Positions 7,124 through 11,634 of a stretch of DNA of 11,634 bases are shown in pieces. The DNA comes from Acidobacteriota bacterium (lineage in GTDB: Bacteria > Acidobacteriota > Terriglobia > Terriglobales > Acidobacteriaceae). The position numbers were made by a program, and so were the translations under genes. The notes under the pieces were generated by a model. It ran no database searches, had not been told where the DNA came from, and was given only the letters and a program-made list of their open reading frames with translations. Each line of letters opens with the position of its first letter. The stretch's first letter is position 1. The stretch lies in NCBI GenBank assembly GCA_003225595.1, contig QIAR01000048.1, positions 1 to 11,634 of the forward strand, written 5' to 3'.

Positions 7124-7495
7124 TTGGAAAGGCGTGGCCAAAAATATCATCGCGGGCGCATGGGAGAGGCCCTCCGCGAAGAGATTGAAACTATTCTCGA
7201 AGGTGAACTGGGCGATCCCCGCATCGGATTGGTCAATGTCAGCGAAGTGCAACTTGCGGAAGATGGCCGGTCGGCACGGGTTTTCGTCGTGGTTCAAGGC
7301 GACGACCAGGAAGCGGAGCGCACGATGCAAGGGTTGACGGCGGCCACTGGGTTTATCCGGCGAGAACTGATGGAGCGCTTGCGCCTGCGGCGTGCGCCGG
7401 ATTTGTTATTTCATTTAGACCGGTCACAACAGTACGAACGAAGAATCAATGAGCTTTTGCAACGTACGAGAAAAAAGCAGGGCCAGCAACGCTGA
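7124..7495 (+). CDS. rbfA: 30S ribosome-binding factor RbfA
   Basis: RbfA binds the immature 30S subunit and is needed for 16S rRNA 5'-end processing and cold adaptation. With the TTG start the product has 123 residues, typical for the family. It begins ERRGQKYHRGRMGEALREEI, matching the usual opening helix. Next come ILEGELGDPRIGLVNVSEVQL, the strand ARVFVVVQG, and AATGFIRREL (73-82) with the AxG kink of its type II KH fold. LRLRRAPDLLFHLDRS closes the domain and is followed by a basic tail (RTRKKQGQQR). An open frame continues upstream to 6980, but its 48 extra residues derive from the repeat-filled gap and look unlike any RbfA. The order DUF503-rbfA-nrnA matches the cluster in many bacteria. 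Confidence 0.94.
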   Translation: MERRGQKYHRGRMGEALREEIETILEGELGDPRIGLVNVSEVQLAEDGRSARVFVVVQGDDQEAERTMQGLTAATGFIRRELMERLRLRRAPDLLFHLDRSQQYERRINELLQRTRKKQGQQR

Positions 7496-7517
7496 TTTCG
7501 CAGAGTAGAGCGCGACC

Positions 7518-8468
7518 ATGCTGCAAGAGGTGCTTAAACATATTGAGCCGCGTCAGCATTTCGTGCTGACGTCGCATGCCCGGCCTGATGGCGATGCCAT
7601 CGGGTCGGCTCTTGCCTGCGGCCAAGTCCTGCGTTCGCTGGGTAAAGAGGCCCAGGTCGTCATGCACGATCCCGTCCCGCGAATTTATCAGCGCCTGCCG
7701 TTTGCCGATAGAGTGGTACATTCAAAGCGAGTGAAGGGAGATTACGAAGCCGCTATCATCCTCGAGTGTGACAGCATTCAGCGTACACGTCTTGATGGAC
7801 TCGAGCACCGTTTCCTGATCAGCATCGATCACCATGTAAGTGGACGGCCCTTTGCCCACGTGAATTGGATTGATCCGCAAGCGGTCGCTACCGGTGAGAT
7901 GGTGTACCGTCTGGCACGCGAGGCGGGCGTGAAGATCACGCCAGAGATCGCCACCTGTGTCTACACTGCACTGCTTACTGATACAGGTTCCTTCATGTAC
8001 GAGGGAACGAACGAGCACACGTTTGCACTGGCTCGAGAGCTGGTGCTCGCGGGCGCCGATCCGGCACACTGCGCGCGTAACATTTACTTCGCCCACTCCA
8101 CCGCCAAGATGCGCCTCTTGGGCGCGGCGCTCTCGAACCTTCACCGTGAAGGCGCGCTGGCCTGGATTTCGGTGACCCAAGAGCAGATGGAGCATTGCGG
8201 TGCCAAGGAAGAAGATTGCGAAGGCCTGGTGAACTATGCGCTAGCTATCCAGGACGTGCAGGCCGCAATTTTCTTCCGGGAGCTTCCCGATAGTCGCTAC
8301 CGCGTGAGCCTGCGCAGCAAGGGACAACTGAACGTTGCGAGCGTGGCCGAGCACTTCGGTGGTGGAGGCCACGAGTGCGCCAGCGGATGCTCGCTGGAGG
8401 GACCGCTTCCGGTTGCGGTCGCCCGTGTGATGGCGCAACTCCTGCTCGAATCGTCTTCTGTACAATAA
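7518..8468 (+). CDS. nrnA: DHH/DHHA1 phosphoesterase, NrnA-type nanoRNase / pAp phosphatase
   Basis: Degrades 2-5 nt RNAs (nanoRNA, likely also pGpG) and dephosphorylates 3'-phosphoadenosine 5'-phosphate; Mn-dependent and cytosolic. The product is 316 residues, the usual length. The DHH domain holds the metal ligands in order: H20, D24 and D26 in SHARPDGDAIGS, D85 in LECDSI, D104-H105-H106 in SIDHH, and D155 in LLTDTGSF. The C-terminal DHHA1 domain carries the substrate-binding GGGGH (281-285) followed by ECASGC. All catalytic positions are present. The ATG at 7518 is 22 nt after rbfA, so the two are very likely cotranscribed; the ribosome binding site is weak (AGAG). The activity is inferred from the family; a role restricted to one of the two substrates cannot be excluded. 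Confidence 0.93.
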   Translation: MLQEVLKHIEPRQHFVLTSHARPDGDAIGSALACGQVLRSLGKEAQVVMHDPVPRIYQRLPFADRVVHSKRVKGDYEAAIILECDSIQRTRLDGLEHRFLISIDHHVSGRPFAHVNWIDPQAVATGEMVYRLAREAGVKITPEIATCVYTALLTDTGSFMYEGTNEHTFALARELVLAGADPAHCARNIYFAHSTAKMRLLGAALSNLHREGALAWISVTQEQMEHCGAKEEDCEGLVNYALAIQDVQAAIFFRELPDSRYRVSLRSKGQLNVASVAEHFGGGGHECASGCSLEGPLPVAVARVMAQLLLESSSVQ

Positions 8469-8486
8469 CTTCCTACAGAGAATTCT

Positions 8487-8735
8487 ATGGATATTATTTT
8501 GGCGCGACAGATCGCGTCGTTCGTCGGGGCATTGCTGATTCTTGTGGCCTACGCCGGGCACCAGATGAAATGGATAGACCCCCGCAAGACTGCCTACAAT
8601 GTTCTCAACGCCGTCGGTTCCGCCATACTCGCATACATTGCGTTTCATCCGTTCCAGATAGGGTTTGTGGTGCTGGAGGTCGCCTGGACACTGATCAGCG
8701 TGTACGCGCTGGTGCGTCAGCGCGAACAAGAATGA
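8487..8735 (+). CDS. Small integral membrane protein, CBU_0592-like family
   Basis: An 82-residue hydrophobic protein starting MDIILARQIASFVGALLILV. A membrane segment at about 6-25 is followed by the polar loop HQMKWIDPRKTAYNVLNAVG and one or two more hydrophobic segments at about 42-76, ending in the charged tail VRQREQE. This pattern (helix, W-D-P/K loop, N-x-x-G, then two close helices) resembles the small membrane proteins annotated as CBU_0592-like, whose function is unknown; the family call is from memory. The start lies 18 nt after the nrnA stop with GAGA upstream, so cotranscription is likely. I cannot assign a role. Confidence 0.8.
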   Translation: MDIILARQIASFVGALLILVAYAGHQMKWIDPRKTAYNVLNAVGSAILAYIAFHPFQIGFVVLEVAWTLISVYALVRQREQE

Positions 8736-8755
8736 AGGTCGTGTGCCGCCGAGCG

Positions 8756-8846
8756 GATTGACGATTTACGATTGTTCATTGGCGAGGTCAAGAACCCGCA
8801 AAGGCGATTTGCAATCGTCAATAGTAAATCGACAATCGTCAATTTC
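8756..8846. repeat. Heptamer-phased inverted array upstream of the glycosyltransferase
   Basis: Forward units at 8756-8776 are GATTGAC, GATTTAC, GATTGTT. A 35-nt centre follows, then five units at 8812-8846: CAATCGT, CAATAGT, AAATCGA, CAATCGT, CAATTTC, which are reverse-complement versions of the left units. CAATCGTCAAT occurs twice exactly (8812-8822 and 8833-8843), and ATTGACGATT (8757-8766) approximates its inverse. The layout is the same as the array at 6589-6667. The array is open in one frame and so mimics an N-terminal extension of the downstream protein. Confidence 0.8.
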
Positions 8847-8877
8847 ATCGCTGCTTATCCGTGTAAATCCGCGGCTC

Positions 8878-8881
8878 AGGA
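8878..8881 (+). promoter_or_regulatory. Ribosome binding site that fixes the glycosyltransferase start
   Basis: AGGA at 8878-8881 lies 7 nt before the TTG at 8889, directly ahead of the first charged residues and membrane helix of the GT39 protein. The more upstream in-frame TTG (8772) lies inside the repeat and has no such site. Confidence 0.55.
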
Positions 8882-8888
8882 TTCTTGC

Positions 8889-10511
8889 TTGAACCAGCGC
8901 TCGCGTGCCGACTGGCTTCTGCTGGCTAGTTTCTGTGCATTCCTCTTCTTCTGGGGTCTCAGCTATTTCGGCCTGATCGGTGCTGATGAACCGCGCTATG
9001 CGCAAGTCGCGCGTGAGATGCTCGCCCGCCACGACTGGATCACACCCGTTCTCGGCGGTAAACCTTGGCTCGAAAAACCTGCCCTTTACTACTGGCAGGC
9101 CATGCTGGCCTACCAAATTTTCGGCGTGAGGGACTGGGCGGCGCGACTGCCATCCGCGATCGACGCGACTCTCATGGTAGTTGCCGTCTACCTTTTTCTT
9201 CGCCGCTTTCGCCCAGGATTCGAACTTGATGGCGCGCTGATGACCGCCTCGTGCGCAGGCGTGATCGGTTTCGCGCGCGCCGCTTCCATGGACATGCCCC
9301 TCGCCGCCGTATTCGCCATCGCCTTGTTGGGTTGGTATGCCTGGTATGAAAGCGGGAATCGCGTGTACCTTGTCGGATTCTATGTTTTTCTTGCATTCGG
9401 CGCCCTCGCGAAAGGCCCAGTGGCGCCCTTTTTTGCCGCCCTGATGATCGTGATCTTTGCCGCAGCCAAAGGAGAATTGCGCCTGATCTCGCGCACCTTG
9501 TGGATCCCGGGAATTGGGCTGTTTTGTGCGGTTGCGCTGCCCTGGTATGTTGCCGTGCAACTCAGAAATCCGGAGTTCTTTCGGGTTTTTATTCTGGAGC
9601 ACAATCTGGAGCGCTACGGAACCAATCTTTACCGGCATCAGCAGCCTCTCTGGTATTACCTGCCAGTGATGCTGCTCGGACTGTTGCCATGGACGGTTTT
9701 TGTTATTGCAGCAGCGGTGGAAACGATACAGGCCTGGTGGTCGGGAGGAAAGCCCCGGCTGCGATCCGAAGATGCGCTGAATGTGTTTCTGCTGATCTGG
9801 CTTGTGGTGCCGGTGATCTTTTTTTCTTTTTCCCAGTCCAAATTGTCCGGCTACATCGTACCTGCGATTCCGGCGGGCACGCTGCTGGCCGTGGAATACG
9901 TAAGACGTCACATAGCCGATGGTCAACCGGTTCCGCAGTGGCTGCTTGTGGTCCACTCCCTCGTGGCAGCGCTACTAATTATTCCGGCGCGGATGATCCA
10001 GTACTTGCTGCTGCAGCACCGGTTGCCGTGGGGAATGCCGACGGTTGCCGCTTCTGTCATAGCCTTGATTCTCGCGGTGGGAATGACCGTGACGCTGGTC
10101 AGGCGGTTGGATCTGCGGGTGCTTCGGTTTGTCACGCTGGTGCCGGTTGTGGTGGTGGTCGCTTGGGTGTTGCGGAAGGGGGGGCCTGCCTTGGACGCAA
10201 CCCTCTCGGCGCGTCCGGTGGTGAACGAGATCAGCCGCATGGAGACTAAGACCCTGCCCGTGGGTGTCTTTGGCGTTTCACGTGAGACGGAGTATGGCTT
10301 GGCGTTCTATCGCAACCAGGTGATCGAGCGCTATGAGTTGAGCGAGATTCCAAACGGTGAACATCTGCTCGTGGCTACAGAAGGCTCGCAGCCGCAGATC
10401 GCGAGAATTGCCGGCGGCCGGCGGGTTTCGCGTCTCGGCAATTTCCCGGCGCAGCATCTGGAATACTCTTGGGTCTCCGCGCCAGGGATGGGGCATAAAG
10501 CCGGCCATTAG
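8889..10511 (+). CDS. GT39-type glycosyltransferase (ArnT/PMT-like, polyprenyl-phosphate-sugar dependent)
   Basis: Membrane GT-C glycosyltransferase that should move a sugar from an undecaprenyl-phosphate donor to a lipid or protein on the periplasmic side. With the TTG start it has 540 residues. A first helix at about 8-30 leads into the periplasmic loop GADEPRYAQVAREML, where D33-E34 are the expected catalytic and metal residues. HDWITP, then GKPWLEKPALYYW (57-69), follow as in ArnT. About ten further hydrophobic segments run to about residue 430, including FARAASMDMPLA and FGALAKGP, both typical of the family. The last 100 or so residues (from about 435) form a soluble periplasmic domain, shorter than that of the longest relatives. 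The acceptor cannot be told from sequence; a lipid A aminosugar role is possible but unproven. The soluble end stops 3 residues after SAPGMGHKAG. Confidence 0.85.
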   Translation: MNQRSRADWLLLASFCAFLFFWGLSYFGLIGADEPRYAQVAREMLARHDWITPVLGGKPWLEKPALYYWQAMLAYQIFGVRDWAARLPSAIDATLMVVAVYLFLRRFRPGFELDGALMTASCAGVIGFARAASMDMPLAAVFAIALLGWYAWYESGNRVYLVGFYVFLAFGALAKGPVAPFFAALMIVIFAAAKGELRLISRTLWIPGIGLFCAVALPWYVAVQLRNPEFFRVFILEHNLERYGTNLYRHQQPLWYYLPVMLLGLLPWTVFVIAAAVETIQAWWSGGKPRLRSEDALNVFLLIWLVVPVIFFSFSQSKLSGYIVPAIPAGTLLAVEYVRRHIADGQPVPQWLLVVHSLVAALLIIPARMIQYLLLQHRLPWGMPTVAASVIALILAVGMTVTLVRRLDLRVLRFVTLVPVVVVVAWVLRKGGPALDATLSARPVVNEISRMETKTLPVGVFGVSRETEYGLAFYRNQVIERYELSEIPNGEHLLVATEGSQPQIARIAGGRRVSRLGNFPAQHLEYSWVSAPGMGHKAGH

Positions 10512-10553
10512 CCTTAATTACTTTTTTCTATTGGCTTCCCATATTCGACCGGT

Positions 10554-10583
10554 TTGCTTCGGCACGGCTCAACGCACTAGACT
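10554..10583 (+). promoter_or_regulatory. Possible promoter before the GNAT gene
   Basis: TTGCTT (10554-10559), 18 bp of spacer, then TAGACT (10578-10583). Transcription would begin near 10590, giving a leader of about 45 nt before the GTG start at 10636. The match is moderate and could be chance. Confidence 0.3.
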
Positions 10584-10626
10584 TCCCATTCGCATGGCCT
10601 TACAGCACGCGGCTAGCGTCCGCCAC

Positions 10627-10630
10627 AGGA
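10627..10630 (+). promoter_or_regulatory. Ribosome binding site favouring the GTG start of the GNAT gene
   Basis: AGGA at 10627-10630 is 5 nt before the GTG at 10636. The in-frame ATG at 10594 has no purine-rich sequence upstream. Confidence 0.45.
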
Positions 10631-10635
10631 ATCCC

Positions 10636-11580
10636 GTGGAGATTCTCGACCTGAGGCACTTTTCTTCTGTCGACTTGCGTCCCCTTCTGGAAGATGAGAC
10701 TCGGACGTGGTCGCGATTGCTCTCGTGGGACTACAGCGGCTCGGCGGATATGATCTTGCGCTACGTGGACGCCAAGATCCTCCCCGGGTATGCCGCGATT
10801 GAGCGTGGCCGCATTTTCGGCTATGCGTTCTTTGTTTACGAAGGCAGTAAAGGAGTGATCGGCGATTTGTTCGTGGCCAATGGAAGCCGGACGCCGGACG
10901 CGCATGAGGTCGAGCAGCGGTTGCTTACTCACGTGATTGAGACCCTGCAGCAATCCCCCGGAATCCACCGCGTTGAAGCCCAGCTCTTAATGCATGAAAC
11001 GGGAATCGTAGCCCAACCGTTTTTAGAACAGGGCTTCCAGCGTCATCCGCGGCTGTTCATGGTGATGCCGCTAAGTCGGCCACTCGCGGTCGTAAATTCA
11101 TTGAATGCGGAAGTGGAAATCCGCCGCTGGTCGGATCAGGACTACCAGTTGGCCGCTGCGGTGATCACCGCAGCTTATCGAGGACACGTGGATTCTCAAA
11201 TCAACGATCAATACCGCACGCTCAGCGGCTCGCTCCGATTTCTGAACAACATCGTGCGATTTCCGGGGTGCGGATTTTTTGATGCCGAATCTTCATTCGT
11301 CGCAATTCATAAGGGAACGCGCAACATGATAGGCCTGATCCTGTGTTCGCGCGTGCGACATGATGTCGGCCACGTGACCCAGGTTTGTGTGCTTCCGGAA
11401 TATCGTTCGCGCGGAATCGGGGACGCGCTGCTCGCGGCCAACGCCGGCAATCTTCGACGGCGGAGCTTCTCTCTGCTTTCGCTAACTGTGACCGAGGCAA
11501 ATAGCCGAGCGGTAGAGCTCTACAGGCGCCTGGGTTTCACGACCGACCGGGTGTTCGATGCCTTTGTGGGGGAAGGATAG
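10636..11580 (+). CDS. Tandem GNAT-fold acetyltransferase
   Basis: 314 residues from the GTG start (328 if the ATG at 10594 is used). The C-terminal half (about 156-314) is a clear GNAT domain: it opens VEIRRWSDQDYQLAAAVI and has the acetyl-CoA motif VLPEYRSRGIG (252-262, with the R-x-x-G-x-G pyrophosphate loop). ANSRAVELYRRLGF, the usual motif B, follows. The N-terminal half (about 1-150; MEILDLRHFSS, AAIERGRIFGYAFFVYEG, GDLFV, LEQGFQRHPRLFM) has the same strand pattern but lacks the R-x-x-G-x-G loop. It looks like a degenerate second GNAT domain, as in MshD-type double-GNAT proteins. The substrate is unknown. The gene follows the glycosyltransferase after a gap of about 125 nt and may have its own promoter. 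Confidence 0.82.
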   Translation: MEILDLRHFSSVDLRPLLEDETRTWSRLLSWDYSGSADMILRYVDAKILPGYAAIERGRIFGYAFFVYEGSKGVIGDLFVANGSRTPDAHEVEQRLLTHVIETLQQSPGIHRVEAQLLMHETGIVAQPFLEQGFQRHPRLFMVMPLSRPLAVVNSLNAEVEIRRWSDQDYQLAAAVITAAYRGHVDSQINDQYRTLSGSLRFLNNIVRFPGCGFFDAESSFVAIHKGTRNMIGLILCSRVRHDVGHVTQVCVLPEYRSRGIGDALLAANAGNLRRRSFSLLSLTVTEANSRAVELYRRLGFTTDRVFDAFVGEG

Positions 11581-11586
11581 TGAAGC

Positions 11587-11614
11587 CCTTAGCTGTAGCT
11601 CTTTAGCCTTTAGC
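11587..11614. repeat. Heptamer tandem array after the GNAT gene
   Basis: Four 7-nt units follow each other: CCTTAGC, TGTAGCT, CTTTAGC, CTTTAGC. The last two are identical. It begins 6 nt after the GNAT stop codon and is the fourth heptamer-phased stretch of the window. Confidence 0.65.
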
Positions 11615-11620
11615 TCCTTT

Positions 11621-11634
11621 CCGGCTGAAGCCGG
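11621..11634. terminator. Hairpin at the right edge (possible terminator or repeat end)
   Basis: CCGGCT (11621-11626) and AGCCGG (11629-11634) form a perfect 6-bp GC-rich stem with a 2-nt loop at the DNA level. What follows is outside the window, so a U-tract cannot be judged; it may be either a terminator of the GNAT gene or part of the repeat element that begins at 11587. Confidence 0.35.

Noticed and set aside
8766..9956. Minus-strand open frame of 396 codons opposite the glycosyltransferase
   Set aside because: The plus strand has membrane helices and catalytic motifs; the antisense product is polar, His/Gln/Arg-rich and without motifs.
10357..10635. N-terminal extension of the GNAT protein into the glycosyltransferase gene
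   Set aside because: It would overlap the end of the glycosyltransferase in another frame; homology begins only at MEILDLRHF and a ribosome binding site precedes GTG 10636.

Overview
The window holds a housekeeping stretch of a bacterial chromosome that is moderately GC-rich (roughly high-50s percent by eye). Gene order (rimP-nusA-infB-DUF503-rbfA-nrnA), frequent TTG/GTG starts, the very long Pro/Ala-rich IF2 linker and gaps filled with short phased repeats fit an Acidobacteriota (Terriglobia/Koribacter-like) genome. This assignment is an inference from style and gene order, not from a database search.

Layout. At the left edge the minus strand carries the N-terminal third of guaB (IMP dehydrogenase), transcribed out of the window from a good sigma70-type promoter at 516-544. 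Between guaB and the next operon lies a dead IS256-family transposase (655-1174), truncated at its 5' end and frameshifted. The plus strand then runs rimP, nusA, infB, a DUF503 (YlxP-like) gene, rbfA and nrnA. This is the classical transcription/translation cluster: 30S maturation (RimP, RbfA), transcription elongation/termination (NusA), initiation (IF2) and nanoRNA/pAp turnover (NrnA). A leader hairpin with a GCAA tetraloop and a U-tract lies 53 nt upstream of rimP and looks like an attenuator. The familiar next gene, truB, is absent. A small two- or three-helix membrane protein, an ArnT/PMT-like GT39 glycosyltransferase and a tandem-GNAT acetyltransferase follow.

The coding genes are ordinary. 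I did not find a new defence, mobile or biosynthetic system. The least explained signal is in the gaps. Four intergenic stretches (6589-6667, 7030-7071, 8756-8846, 11587-11614) hold different sequences that share a strict 7-nt (or 14-nt) phase. Two of them have the same architecture: a forward heptamer array, a 30-35 nt unique centre, then a reverse-complement heptamer array. These repeats also disturb gene calls: they reach the start of the DUF503 gene and create a false 39-residue extension on the glycosyltransferase.

Start sites were reassigned from ribosome binding sites and family ends for rimP, DUF503, rbfA (TTG 7124), the glycosyltransferase (TTG 8889) and the GNAT protein (GTG 10636).
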